Source: Mesorhizobium metallidurans STM 2683
GTDB lineage: Bacteria; Pseudomonadota; Alphaproteobacteria; Rhizobiales; Rhizobiaceae
Direction: 5' to 3'
NCBI RefSeq assembly: GCF_000350085.1
Contig: NZ_CAUM01000146.1
Span: forward strand, 62,001-126,000
DNA length: 64,000 nucleotides
In this document: piece after piece, positions 33,645 to 42,463 of the stretch
Layout: the number at the start of each line of letters is the position of its first letter
Numbering within the stretch: position 1 is the first letter of the stretch
Made by a program: the position numbers and the translations under genes
Notes under the pieces: generated by a model
Databases searched by the model: none
What the model was told of the DNA's origin: nothing
Seen by the model: only the letters and a program-made list of their open reading frames with translations

Positions 33645-34784
33645 CTACCGTGTCAGAACGACGCCGGCATCCGGCCGGAATGAAACCCAGGCCCGGTCGT
33701 TCCAGGTCAGTGGATCCTCGGTGATGCGGGCCGCGTTCATCGCGCTCGCGCGCACCACATGGCCGTCGTCGAGCTTGATGTGATAGACAGTCATGTCGCC
33801 GAGATAGGCGATGTCGTAGACCTCGCCCTCGATGGCGTTGACGGCATCGGCCGGCTTCTTCGACGATACCTTGATCTTCTCCGGCCTGATGGCGAAGGCG
33901 ACAGTGGCGCCAGCGGCGGCATCGCCGGCGTTCTCGGTGCGGATGGTAATGCCGTTGCCGGCATCGATGCTTGCGGCACCCGCCTCGCCACGCGCGACCT
34001 TGCCTTCGAACATGTTGACGTTGCCGACAAAGCCGGCGACGAAACGGGAGCCAGGCGCCTCGTAGACTTCCGCCGGCGTCGCCACCTGCATCACCTCGCC
34101 CTTGTCCATGATGGCGATGCGGTCGGCCATGGTCATTGCCTCTTCCTGGTCGTGGGTGACGACGACGAAGGTCAAGCCAAGTTCCTGCTGCAGGTCCATC
34201 AGTTCGAACTGCGTCTCCTCGCGCAGCTTCTTGTCCAGCGCGCCAAGCGGCTCGTCGAGCAGCAGAACCTTCGGCCGCTTGGCGACCGAGCGGGCAAGCG
34301 CGACGCGCTGGCGCTGGCCGCCGGACAGTTGGTGCGGCTTGCGCTTGGCGAACTGCTCGAGCTTGACCAGCTTCAGCATCTCGGCGACGCGCTTTTCGAT
34401 ATCGGACTTGGCCATGCCGTCCTGCTTGAGGCCGAAGGCAATGTTGTTCTCGACAGTCATGTGCGGGAACAGGGCGTAGGACTGGAACATCATGTTGACC
34501 GGCCGCCGGTAGGGTGGGATGCCACGCAAATCCTGGCCATCGAGCAGGATACGGCCTGCGGACGGCTCCTCGAAACCGGCGAGCATTCTGAGCAAGGTCG
34601 ACTTGCCGCAACCGGACGCGCCGAGCAGGGCGAAGAACTCGCGCTCGAAGATGGTCAGCGACAGATTGTTGACGGCGGTGAAGTCACCGAACCTCTTGGT
34701 GACGTTTTCGAATTGGATGTAGGGCTTGGCGTTGGGGTCGTTCCAGGGCGCGAAATCCCTGCGGATACTGCCAAGCGATTTCAT
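33645..34784 (-). CDS. potG: Polyamine ABC transporter ATP-binding protein (PotG type)
   Basis: A 379-residue ATPase. Walker A is GASGCGKST (about residues 55-63), the signature LSGGQRQRVALARSV, Walker B KVLLLDEPLGALD and the switch His VVVTHDQEEAMT. The last 120 residues form the TOBE-type regulatory domain. It energises PotH-PotI. A hairpin separates it from potF, which is 75 bases upstream. Confidence 0.93.
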   Translation of the reverse strand: MKSLGSIRRDFAPWNDPNAKPYIQFENVTKRFGDFTAVNNLSLTIFEREFFALLGASGCGKSTLLRMLAGFEEPSAGRILLDGQDLRGIPPYRRPVNMMFQSYALFPHMTVENNIAFGLKQDGMAKSDIEKRVAEMLKLVKLEQFAKRKPHQLSGGQRQRVALARSVAKRPKVLLLDEPLGALDKKLREETQFELMDLQQELGLTFVVVTHDQEEAMTMADRIAIMDKGEVMQVATPAEVYEAPGSRFVAGFVGNVNMFEGKVARGEAGAASIDAGNGITIRTENAGDAAAGATVAFAIRPEKIKVSSKKPADAVNAIEGEVYDIAYLGDMTVYHIKLDDGHVVRASAMNAARITEDPLTWNDRAWVSFRPDAGVVLTR

Positions 34785-34823
34785 GTCCCACTCCGTCTCT
34801 TATCTTGCCCCTGAAGAATTCGA

Positions 34824-34845
34824 CCCCGGCAGCCAGCCGCCGGGG
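34824..34845 (-). promoter_or_regulatory. Intercistronic hairpin between potF and potG
   Basis: CCCCGGC (34824-34830) pairs with GCCGGGG (34839-34845) across an eight-base loop. No T-run follows on the minus strand, so it more likely stabilises the abundant potF message or lowers read-through than fully ends it. Confidence 0.5.
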
Positions 34846-34858
34846 CCGCGTCAGATTA

Positions 34859-35959
34859 CTATTGTCCCGTAATGACCTTGGTCCACGACCTGGTGACGAG
34901 ACGTTGCGTCTTGGGATCGTATGGACCCACGGTGAACAGTTTGGCCAGCACCGCATCGGTTGGATAAACGCCCGGGTCATCAAGGATTTCCTTGCTGACG
35001 AGCGGCTGCGAGGCCTTGTTGCCATTGGCGTAGAAAACGTAGTTGGTGGATTTGGCGATCACTTCGGGTTTCATCATGTAGTTGATGAATTCGTGCGCCT
35101 CGGCGACATGCGGCGCATCGGCCGGGATCGCCATCTGATCGAACCACATCTCCGCGCCTTCCTTGGGGATGGCGTAGGCGATTTCGACCCCCTTGTTCGC
35201 TTCCGTCGCACGATCGCGGGCCTGGAAGAGGTCGCCGGAAAACCCGACCGCCACACAGATGTCGCCATTGGCGAGCGCGTTGATGTAGTCCGACGAGTGG
35301 AATTTGCGGATCGACGGCCGAATGCTCAGCAACAGGTCCGTGGCCTTGGCAATGTCATCGGGAGAGGTCGAGTCGGGCTTGAGACCAAGATAATTCAGCG
35401 CGGTCGGAACAATGTCCGTCGGCGAATCCAGGAAGTACACGCCGCAACCCGCGAGCTTGGCGATATTCTCCGGCTTCAAAACCGCGTCCCAACTATCGAT
35501 CGTATCGATACCAAGGGCTTCCTTCACCTTCTTGGTGTTGTAGCCAATGCCGGTCGTACCCCACATATAGTTGACCGAGTATTCGTTGCCGGGGTCGAAC
35601 TTCGCAACCCGGTCCGCCACCTCACCCCACATATTGGAAAGGTTGGGCAGCTTCGACTTGTCCAGTTTCTGGTAAACCCCGGCCTGTATCTGACGGGCCA
35701 GGAACGGGCTTGCCGTCGGCACCACGACATCGTAGCCGCTGCCACCGGCAAGCAGCTTGGTTTCGAGAATTTCGTTGGAATCATAAGTGTCGTAGACGAC
35801 CTTGATACCGGTCTCCTTGGTGAAGTCGTCAATGATCGAACTGTCGATATAGTCCGACCAGTTGAAGACGTTGACGACGCGGTCCTGGGCATGAGCGCCG
35901 GACGCGAGCAGAGCCAACAATGCCGAAGTCGCCGAAAGCCAGAGCGCTTTGCGGATCAT
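34859..35959 (-). CDS. potF: Polyamine ABC transporter substrate-binding protein (PotF type)
   Basis: A 366-residue periplasmic protein. ATG 35959 has AAGGAGAA upstream; residues 1-24 form a signal peptide ending AHAQ. The mature start RVVNVFNWSDYIDSSIIDDF is typical of PotF/PotD; MWGTTGIGYN and PTDIVPTALNYLG are further family stretches. It leads the potFGHI operon. With the puuA/puuB-like genes about 7 kb away it suggests putrescine use. The 339-base stretch upstream (35960-36298) shows no gene, only the presumed pot promoter. Confidence 0.92.
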   Translation of the reverse strand: MIRKALWLSATSALLALLASGAHAQDRVVNVFNWSDYIDSSIIDDFTKETGIKVVYDTYDSNEILETKLLAGGSGYDVVVPTASPFLARQIQAGVYQKLDKSKLPNLSNMWGEVADRVAKFDPGNEYSVNYMWGTTGIGYNTKKVKEALGIDTIDSWDAVLKPENIAKLAGCGVYFLDSPTDIVPTALNYLGLKPDSTSPDDIAKATDLLLSIRPSIRKFHSSDYINALANGDICVAVGFSGDLFQARDRATEANKGVEIAYAIPKEGAEMWFDQMAIPADAPHVAEAHEFINYMMKPEVIAKSTNYVFYANGNKASQPLVSKEILDDPGVYPTDAVLAKLFTVGPYDPKTQRLVTRSWTKVITGQ

Positions 35960-36298
35960 GCCATTCTCCTTTGGTGATTGTACCCGGCAGCGTCCGCGCG
36001 GCCGGCATTTGCTTCAGATTATTGAGCTTTCCAGGAAGCAACAAGCGCGAATTGCCGGCACCATGGCGGGGCGATGCTGGCGGAGCCCGGTGTTTCCTTT
36101 GCGGTCGGGAAGGCGCTCCGTCGTCGTCAGAAGCTTTCGCCGCTGCGCGGGCAGAAATACAACGATGCGCTCCGGTCTTGATCGGGCCGACGGAGAGACT
36201 TGGCAAGATACGCCTGTCTTGTTGTTGCCGTATTTGCAGCCTGCCCGCGCGGCCGCCGCGTTGTCAATGGCTCATCTCGCTTTGGCGGGTGCGCTGCA

Positions 36299-37252
36299 TC
36301 AGTTAGGTGATGGCATGCCAGTGACGCCTGGCCGCACGGGCCGCGCCTGACGCTTGAATTCGAGCCCGATATGGACGAGCAGCGCCGTGACCACGACAGC
36401 GCCACCGACAATGGTGCGCGCCGATGGCACCTCGGAGTGGATGAGCCAGACCCAGATCGGTCCGAGGATCGGCTCGAATGTGCCGAGCAGGGCGGCGATT
36501 GCCGCCGGAACGAGCCGGGCGCCGGTGGCGAAGAAGGCAAGGCCAAGACCCAGGTTGACAACGCCGAAGGCAAAGAGGAAGCCCATGTCGCGGCTGGAAA
36601 CGGCAAATTCCGATGCCTGTGACGCCGCGAATGCGGCGGCGAGCATCGTGCCGAGGCAGGTCGCCGGCGTCATGCGCACATGGGCAAAGCGGCGCGTGAT
36701 GACGGTGGCGATCGAAAACATGACGGCGATGAGCAGGGCCAATCCGTCGCCGATGGGCGAGACGGCGCCGTCGAGGGATTCCGACACCATGACGGCGACG
36801 CCGGCAATGACCGCGCCAATCGCCACCCAGGTCGCCATGGCGACTCTTTCACGAAACAGCGCCCAGGCCAACAACGCCGCCAGCAGTGGCACGCCGGCCT
36901 GCATCAAGAGGATGTTGGCGACGGAAGTATAGGCAAGCGCCACGACGAAAGAGGTCGAGGCGGTGGCGAAGCAGAAGGCCACGGCAAGGCCGGGCAGGCC
37001 CATGTCGCGAAACAATTTCAGCGTGCAGCGCCAGCCGTCGCGCCAGATCATGAAGCAGACCAGGAAGGCGGCGGCCCAGACCGAGCGCCAGAACACCACG
37101 GTCCAACTGTCGCCGGCGTCGATGAAGCGGGCGATGGCGCCGCCGAAACTCCACATCAGAGCCGACAGGAACACCAGGAGGAAGCCGATGCGCTCGCCCT
37201 GCGGCGAGACAACAGGCGAAACGGCCATCGGCGATGATGCGGTATCGGTCAT
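36299..37252 (-). CDS. EamA-family (DMT superfamily) transporter
   Basis: A 317-residue membrane protein with ten predicted spans in two EamA repeats, starting GFLLVFLSALMWSFGGAIARF and, for the second repeat, GLALLIAVMFSIATVITRRF. Such proteins export metabolites or amino acids. It is alone on the minus strand; upstream lies a repeated element. Substrate not deducible. Confidence 0.87.
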   Translation of the reverse strand: MTDTASSPMAVSPVVSPQGERIGFLLVFLSALMWSFGGAIARFIDAGDSWTVVFWRSVWAAAFLVCFMIWRDGWRCTLKLFRDMGLPGLAVAFCFATASTSFVVALAYTSVANILLMQAGVPLLAALLAWALFRERVAMATWVAIGAVIAGVAVMVSESLDGAVSPIGDGLALLIAVMFSIATVITRRFAHVRMTPATCLGTMLAAAFAASQASEFAVSSRDMGFLFAFGVVNLGLGLAFFATGARLVPAAIAALLGTFEPILGPIWVWLIHSEVPSARTIVGGAVVVTALLVHIGLEFKRQARPVRPGVTGMPSPN

Positions 37253-37277
37253 GGGCGCGACTGTCGGCGATTTCTAA

Positions 37278-37378
37278 AGCGTGTCGGGTTTGAACGGATT
37301 CATGCGACGCGCTTTAGCTTCTTGTTTTGTGCATGTCGTTGTCGCAAAACCGCTGCGCACTTTTGCGCGACATGCACT
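37278..37378. repeat. Intergenic repeat, family A, copy 1
   Basis: The segment from AAAGCGTGTCGG to GCGACATGCA recurs in altered form at 57050-57170. Shared blocks are GGATTCATGCG, CAAAACCNCTGC and TTTTGNG-NACATGCA. Its halves are partly palindromic (AAAGCGTG / ACGCGCTTT), so it can form hairpins. Such extragenic elements are common in Mesorhizobium. The rest of 37379-37503 shows nothing clear. Confidence 0.65.
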
Positions 37379-37503
37379 GGGGCGGCACAATGCGCAACGG
37401 ACGACAAGGACGTGCCTCAGACGCGTAACGCAAAGGCAGCAGCCGGGCGTGATCCACCGGACGGCGACAATTGTGGCAAAGACGGCAAGGTGTCTGCGAC
37501 GTC

Positions 37504-38952
37504 TCACTGAAAATCGAAGGCGCTCAGTCCGGTCACCATCTCATCGAGGCCGAGCGGGCGCGTGACCGGCGGCTCGGCGCGGGCGAGGCAGCCGATGCGT
37601 TCACAGAGCCGGCAGGCGGGGCCTATCGGTGTAGCCGGATTGGTTCCCTGTCCAGGCTTTGCGGCGGCAGCCACACCCGGCAGTGCCGCGCCGTAGACGA
37701 TCTCGTCGCGAAAGCCGATGTCGCAGCCCAGCAGAAGTGCCGTGCGGCGCGGGCGTTCCGCAAACGCGCCCTGCGGCCCTTCGAGCGTGCGGGCGACGCA
37801 CAGGAACTCGGCGCCATCGGGCATTTCCACCGCCTCGACGAAGATCTGGCCGGGCTGGGCAAAGGCAGCATGGACAGGCAGTTTCGGGCAGCCGCCGCCG
37901 AAGCGGCTCTGCGGAAAGCCCTGGCTGCCCGCCTTGCGGAAGCGGTTGCCGGCATTGTCGACCTCCAGCATGAAGAACGGTATGCCCGACGCGCCCGGCC
38001 GCTGCAGCATGGTCAGGCGGTTCGCGGCCTGCTCAAAGGAGACGCCGAAGCGCGAACGCAACACGTCGATGTCATAGCGCGCGCGGTGGGCGGCCGCCTG
38101 AAAGGCCTGATAAGGCATCATCAGCGCGTGGGCAGCGTAGCGGCCAAGTTCGAAGCGCGCCAGCCGGCGGGCCTCGTCCGTGGTCAGCTTCAGCGCCTGA
38201 ATCTCGCCCGCCACCGCGACCGTCATGCGGATCAGGCAGGCCTCCATCGCCACTTCGCGCAACTGGTCGAACGGCGACAGGCGCTCGGACAGAAACAGGC
38301 GCTGCGAATGGCGGTCGTAGCGGCGGCGCCAGTTCGGCATGGTGGCGACCGGCAGCACCTTGACGACGATGCCGTATTCGCGCTTCAGCCAGGCCTTCAG
38401 CGCACCGAACAGATCGTCGCCGGGATCGAGCACCGATGTGAACGACTCGGCCTCCGCCTCGAGTGCGGTAAAATGGTTCGGCCGGCGCTCGAAAATCTCG
38501 TGCATTTCGTCGATCGGCAAGCGGGCGCCGGAAAGCGCGGTGGCCCTACCCTCCCGCGCCAGAAGCTCATTGAGATCGGAAAGCCGCTCAGCCTGCTCGC
38601 GATAGGCGCGGAACAGTTTTACCACCGCGGCGGACGCGTTGGGCGCCGCCTCGGCAAGCTCGATCAGCTCCTGGTCCCCCGGCAATTCGCCGACCAGCAA
38701 CGGATCCGAGAAGACTTCCCGCAAGGCGGCGACCGCCCCTTTCGCCTCGCCTTGCAATTCGTGCGGGTCGACCTTGTAGACGGAAGCCAGCTTCAGGATC
38801 AACTGGACCGTCAGCGGTCGCTGGTTGCGCTCGATGAGATTGAGATAGGACGGCGAGATGCCGAGCCCTTCGGCCATCGCCGTCTGCGTCAGGCCCTTGG
38901 CGTTGCGGATGCGGCGGATGCGCGGTCCGGCGAATATCTTTTGCTCGGCCAT
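37504..38952 (-). CDS. XRE-family short-chain fatty acyl regulator (ScfR/RamB-like)
   Basis: A 482-residue regulator: N-terminal helix-turn-helix (about residues 8-62, LTQTAMAEGLGISPSYLNLI), an IrrE/ImmA-like middle domain with an altered peptidase motif, and a C-terminal DUF2083-type domain with the Cys cluster CRLCERIGC. ScfR/RamB proteins respond to short-chain acyl-CoAs and control glyoxylate and propionate/acetate genes. It is divergent from isocitrate lyase, so it probably controls aceA and itself. ATG 38952 chosen because the HTH begins there; the frame extends upstream without support. Confidence 0.88.
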   Translation of the reverse strand: MAEQKIFAGPRIRRIRNAKGLTQTAMAEGLGISPSYLNLIERNQRPLTVQLILKLASVYKVDPHELQGEAKGAVAALREVFSDPLLVGELPGDQELIELAEAAPNASAAVVKLFRAYREQAERLSDLNELLAREGRATALSGARLPIDEMHEIFERRPNHFTALEAEAESFTSVLDPGDDLFGALKAWLKREYGIVVKVLPVATMPNWRRRYDRHSQRLFLSERLSPFDQLREVAMEACLIRMTVAVAGEIQALKLTTDEARRLARFELGRYAAHALMMPYQAFQAAAHRARYDIDVLRSRFGVSFEQAANRLTMLQRPGASGIPFFMLEVDNAGNRFRKAGSQGFPQSRFGGGCPKLPVHAAFAQPGQIFVEAVEMPDGAEFLCVARTLEGPQGAFAERPRRTALLLGCDIGFRDEIVYGAALPGVAAAAKPGQGTNPATPIGPACRLCERIGCLARAEPPVTRPLGLDEMVTGLSAFDFQ

Positions 38953-38957
38953 GGTCC

Positions 38958-39024
38958 CTTTACACGAATTTACAATGAAGTCGAACTTCGACTTTGCGAG
39001 TTGAGTCTTTACAAGATTTACAAA
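38958..39024. promoter_or_regulatory. Candidate ScfR-like operators between the regulator and aceA
   Basis: CTTTACACGAATTTACAAT (38958-38976) and CTTTACAAGATTTACAAA (39007-39024) are near-identical, 49 bases apart, one right at the regulator start. A related TGCAATGCAATGTAAAT lies at 39104-39120 nearer aceA. The spacing and repetition suggest binding sites for the divergently encoded regulator. Confidence 0.5.
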
Positions 39025-39198
39025 ATTACAGCCGCACGCTGTCAAACGCAACACAGATTTTCTCTTATTTTCCGGTTTATCCCCTAGTTCTTCTGGCCAA
39101 TTTTGCAATGCAATGTAAATGATGTCACATCCGACGACGCGATGTTTTCCATGACCTGGCGTTCTCAAAACCCGACACAGACCCATTCGGAGTGACCG

Positions 39199-40488
39199 AT
39201 GACTGATTTTTACAACCTCGTCCCCTCGGCACCGGAAGGCCGGTTTGACGGTATCGAACGGCCCTATTCGACCGAAGATGTGAAGCGGTTGCGCGGTTCG
39301 GTCCAGATCCGCCAGAGCCTCGCCGAGATGGGCGCCAACCGGTTGTGGAAGCTCATCCACGAGGAGGATTTCGTCAACGCGCTCGGCGCCATGTCGGGCA
39401 ACCAGGCGATGCAGCAGGTGCGGGCCGGCCTGAAGGCAATCTATCTGTCGGGCTGGCAGGTCGCCGCCGACGCCAACACCGCATCAGCCATGTATCCGGA
39501 CCAGTCGCTCTATCCCGCCAACGCGGCGCCTGAGCTCGTCAAGCGCATCAACCGCACGCTGCAGCGCGCCGACCAGATCGAGACCTCCGAAGGCAAGGGG
39601 CTTTCGGTCGACACCTGGTTCGCGCCGATCGTGGCCGATGCGGAGGCCGGCTTCGGCGGGCCGCTCAATGCCTTCGAGATCATGAAGGCCTTCATCGAGG
39701 CCGGTGCCGCCGGCGTCCATTATGAGGACCAGTTGGCGTCGGAGAAGAAATGCGGCCATCTCGGCGGCAAGGTGCTGATCCCGACCGCAGCACACATCCG
39801 CAACCTCAACGCCGCGCGGCTTGCCGCCGACGTGATGGGGACGCCGACGCTGGTTGTCGCCCGCACCGACGCCGAAGCCGCTAAGCTGCTCACCTCCGAC
39901 ATCGACGAACGCGACCAGCCCTTCGTCGATTATAGTGCGGGCCGCACGGTGGAGGGCTTCTATCAGGTCAGGAACGGCATCGAGCCCTGCATTGCGCGGG
40001 CTATCGCCTACGCGCCTCATGCGGACCTGATCTGGTGCGAGACTTCCAAGCCGGATCTGGCGCAGGCAAAAAAATTCGCCGAGGGCGTGCGCAAACACCA
40101 TCCGGGCAAGCTGCTCGCCTATAATTGCTCGCCGTCGTTCAACTGGAAGAAGAACCTCGACGACGCCACCATTGCCAGGTTCCAGAAGGAGCTCGGCGCC
40201 ATGGGCTACAAATTCCAGTTCATCACGCTGGCCGGTTTCCACCAGCTCAATTTTGGCATGTTCGAGCTCGCGCGCGGCTACAAGGCGCGGCAGATGGCTG
40301 CCTATTCCGAGTTGCAGGAAGCGGAGTTCGCGGCCGAAGCCCACGGCTACACGGCGACCAAGCATCAGCGCGAGGTCGGCACCGGTTATTTCGACGCCGT
40401 GTCCATGGCGATCACCGGCGGCCGATCCTCGACCACGGCCATGCATGAATCGACCGAGCATGCCCAGTTCAAGCCGGCCGCGGAATAG
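39199..40488 (+). CDS. aceA: Isocitrate lyase
   Basis: A 429-residue glyoxylate-cycle enzyme that splits isocitrate to glyoxylate and succinate. The active-site loop [14 protein letters not shown] (catalytic Cys) and [30 protein letters not shown] are clear. ATG 39199 follows CGGAGTG. It is needed for growth on acetate, fatty acids or polyhydroxybutyrate-derived acetyl-CoA. A small conserved gene follows 53 bases later; malate synthase is not in the window. Confidence 0.96.
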   Translation: MTDFYNLVPSAPEGRFDGIERPYSTEDVKRLRGSVQIRQSLAEMGANRLWKLIHEEDFVNALGAMSGNQAMQQVRAGLKAIYLSGWQVAADANTASAMYPDQSLYPANAAPELVKRINRTLQRADQIETSEGKGLSVDTWFAPIVADAEAGFGGPLNAFEIMKAFIEAGAAGVHYEDQLASEKKCGHLGGKVLIPTAAHIRNLNAARLAADVMGTPTLVVARTDAEAAKLLTSDIDERDQPFVDYSAGRTVEGFYQVRNGIEPCIARAIAYAPHADLIWCETSKPDLAQAKKFAEGVRKHHPGKLLAYNCSPSFNWKKNLDDATIARFQKELGAMGYKFQFITLAGFHQLNFGMFELARGYKARQMAAYSELQEAEFAAEAHGYTATKHQREVGTGYFDAVSMAITGGRSSTTAMHESTEHAQFKPAAE

Positions 40489-40541
40489 AAGAAACGCAAC
40501 AACAGAGGAAACGCCCCAAAAGGGGTTCAAGGAGAAAACCA

Positions 40542-40784
40542 ATGGCATCGATCAGCCGCGTCAAGGAACGGGCCGAAGAACAGGCCACCACCATGAATGT
40601 CGACCAGCAGGCGACCATCCGCATGCTGGCGAATGACCTGCACAGACTCAACCAGTCCGTCATGAAGGCGGTCGAGGCCGGCGTGTCGGTGGAGCTGGTA
40701 CGCTCGGCAAGACACCATGGCGGCGACGGCAATTGGGGCGACCTGCTGATCCCGGTGATCGTCACGCAGCGGAACCAAGGCTGA
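40542..40784 (+). CDS. Small conserved protein downstream of aceA
   Basis: An 80-residue cytoplasmic protein with no recognised domain. The first half (VKERAEEQATTMNVDQQATI) is helical and charged; the second ends RSARHHGGDGNWGDLLIPVIV. A strong AAGGAGA precedes ATG 40542, and a terminator follows, so it is a genuine gene cotranscribed with aceA. From memory a gene of this kind often follows aceA in Rhizobiales. Function unknown. Confidence 0.8.
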   Translation: MASISRVKERAEEQATTMNVDQQATIRMLANDLHRLNQSVMKAVEAGVSVELVRSARHHGGDGNWGDLLIPVIVTQRNQG

Positions 40785-40806
40785 TCGAAACCGATGAATT
40801 CGCGCC

Positions 40807-40835
40807 TCACCTGCGCAGTTTTTCTGCGCAGGTGA
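40807..40835 (+). terminator. Terminator after the aceA operon
   Basis: TCACCTGCGCAG (40807-40818) pairs with CTGCGCAGGTGA (40824-40835) over a five-T loop, followed by ATTTCGTTT. Confidence 0.75.
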
Positions 40836-40997
40836 ATTTCGTTTCACAACCCTTCACGCCATGCCAAGATTAAAGATTTAACTTATATTTTATCGCTTAC
40901 AGCAACATCTTCGAAACCCGCCGTTTCAACTTGACATGGGACACGATCTCACGCCAATTGTCGCTCTGATTTCAACTCTGCATTGAAACAGCGACGA

Positions 40998-41474
40998 ATG
41001 GTTGTCCTGCCCATGCGCCCCGTGAATCGCGAGACCAAGACTGCAAGCCACCTGACTTTGGTGAGCCGGAACGGGCAGTCCGAGATGCTCGCGGACTTTA
41101 CCCGCGTGCTCGTCGTCGGAAAATCGCCGGTCAACCGGGTGGTGGTGTCGAAAATAGTTGAACGATCCGGGCTGAAACCCATCTCGGAATCGCCCGAAAC
41201 GGCGGCAGCGGCGTTGCGATCGTTCATTCCCGGCGCTGTCGTCCTCGATGGCGGAGCCGACAACAAGGACTGCGACTCGCTGCTGTCCGGTATCGGCACG
41301 CTGCGACGGACATCGGGCAAGTCGCTCCCTTCGGTGATCCTGCTTTCAACCAAGAATGGCACTCCGGAGAGCCTGGGCTTGTCGAGCGTTGTCGACGTGG
41401 TGGTGGTCAAGCCGATCACCCCCGAACGGCTGCAACCGGTGATCGACCACCTGATCGGGCTCGGGCGCAGCTAG
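40998..41474 (+). CDS. Response-regulator receiver-domain protein
   Basis: A 158-residue protein with one receiver-like domain after a 35-residue lead. FTRVLVVGKSPVNRVVVSKIVERSG is the start of the fold (read in part), VVLDGG holds the likely phospho-Asp and VVVKPITPERL the conserved Lys. The usual acidic pair after strand 1 is replaced (VVGKSP), so phosphorylation may be weak or absent. The start is uncertain: ATG 40998 and 41013 both lack a clear ribosome site. No kinase is adjacent. Confidence 0.7.
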   Translation: MVVLPMRPVNRETKTASHLTLVSRNGQSEMLADFTRVLVVGKSPVNRVVVSKIVERSGLKPISESPETAAAALRSFIPGAVVLDGGADNKDCDSLLSGIGTLRRTSGKSLPSVILLSTKNGTPESLGLSSVVDVVVVKPITPERLQPVIDHLIGLGRS

Positions 41475-41576
41475 AGCATTTTGCAGCCAAGTGGAATCAC
41501 TTGGCGTCGCACAAATGCGGCTAAAACAAACAGATAGAGCGGGATGCCCGTTCAATCCAAATGCATTCCGCTCTAG
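41474..41576. repeat. Intergenic repeat, family B, with two hairpins
   Basis: Between convergent genes lies a structured element: CCAAGTG/CACTTGG (41487-41504) and TAGAGCGGGATG/CATTCCGCTCTA (41535-41546/41564-41575). A shortened relative, CTAGAGCGGATTC-TTTGAACGGG, is at 62974-62996. It may act as a terminator for both genes. Confidence 0.6.
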
Positions 41577-41589
41577 GCGAGGTTGACCG

Positions 41590-42306
41590 TCAACCGGCTT
41601 TCCCGATGCTTTCCATCAGCCCGGGCAGTTCCGACAGATCGGCTATCCGGCGGAAGCGAGGTGCCGCAACCGGCGGCTCGACATGTTCCAGCACCCAGGT
41701 CAGTTCATGCGGCACGTGGACACCCCAACCGCCGGCCTCGATGGCCGGCACTACGTCCGACTTCAGCGAGTTGCCAACCATCATGCTTTTTTCCGGGCCA
41801 TCGCCGTGGCGGCTGAAGATCCTGGCATAGGTGGCCGCGCTCTTGTCGCTGACGATCTCGACCGCCTCGAACAGATCTCCAAGGCCCGATTGCGCCAGCT
41901 TCCGCTCCTGGTCGAAGAGGTCGCCCTTGGTGATCAGCAGCAGGCGGTACGCACCTGCCAGCTTTTCCACGGTTTCGCGCGCATGGGGCAGCGCCTCGAT
42001 CGGATGGCCAAGCATGTCGCGGCCCGCGGCAAGAATTTCGGCGATGACCGAGGCTTGCGCACGGCCTTCGGTGATCTCGATCGCCGTCTCGATCATCGAC
42101 AGCGTAAATCCCTTGATGCCGAAACCGTAGATTGCGAGATTGCGCTTCTCGGCTTCCAGCAATCGTGCCGATATATGCCCCTCCTCGGCGTGGTCGGCGA
42201 GCAGCGCGGCAAAGCGCTTCTCGGTCAGGCGGAAGAACTGTTCGTTCTGCCAGAGCGTGTCATCGGCATCGAAGCCGATCGTGGTCAATTGGGCATTGTT
42301 CTGCAT
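41590..42306 (-). CDS. HAD-family hydrolase
   Basis: A 238-residue phosphatase-type HAD protein. Motif I is FDADDTLW (nucleophile Asp), motif II LLITKGD, motif III Lys in VSDKSAATY and motif IV VGNSLKSDVVPAIEAG. The cap domain is between residues 20 and 105. Substrate unknown; phosphoglycolate-like or nucleotide phosphatases are usual. It is divergent from the puuA-like gene. Confidence 0.87.
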   Translation of the reverse strand: MQNNAQLTTIGFDADDTLWQNEQFFRLTEKRFAALLADHAEEGHISARLLEAEKRNLAIYGFGIKGFTLSMIETAIEITEGRAQASVIAEILAAGRDMLGHPIEALPHARETVEKLAGAYRLLLITKGDLFDQERKLAQSGLGDLFEAVEIVSDKSAATYARIFSRHGDGPEKSMMVGNSLKSDVVPAIEAGGWGVHVPHELTWVLEHVEPPVAAPRFRRIADLSELPGLMESIGKAG

Positions 42307-42463
42307 TCGATGTCTTCTACTGAAACCGGGACGCTAGTTCACGGGAGGCCGAACCTAAGCTGCCCGTGGCGATTTTCAACCGTGCAGGCGATACGGGCCG
42401 GCTCCCCTTCCCTTCCATCACCGGCCCCGGCTATACTCCAAAATCCGCAACCCAATCTGGTGA

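Noticed and set aside
37471-39087. Plus-strand open frame of 538 codons opposite the ScfR-like gene
   Set aside because: It is antisense to a well-supported regulator, and its product is Arg/Gln/Leu-rich without a recognisable domain.
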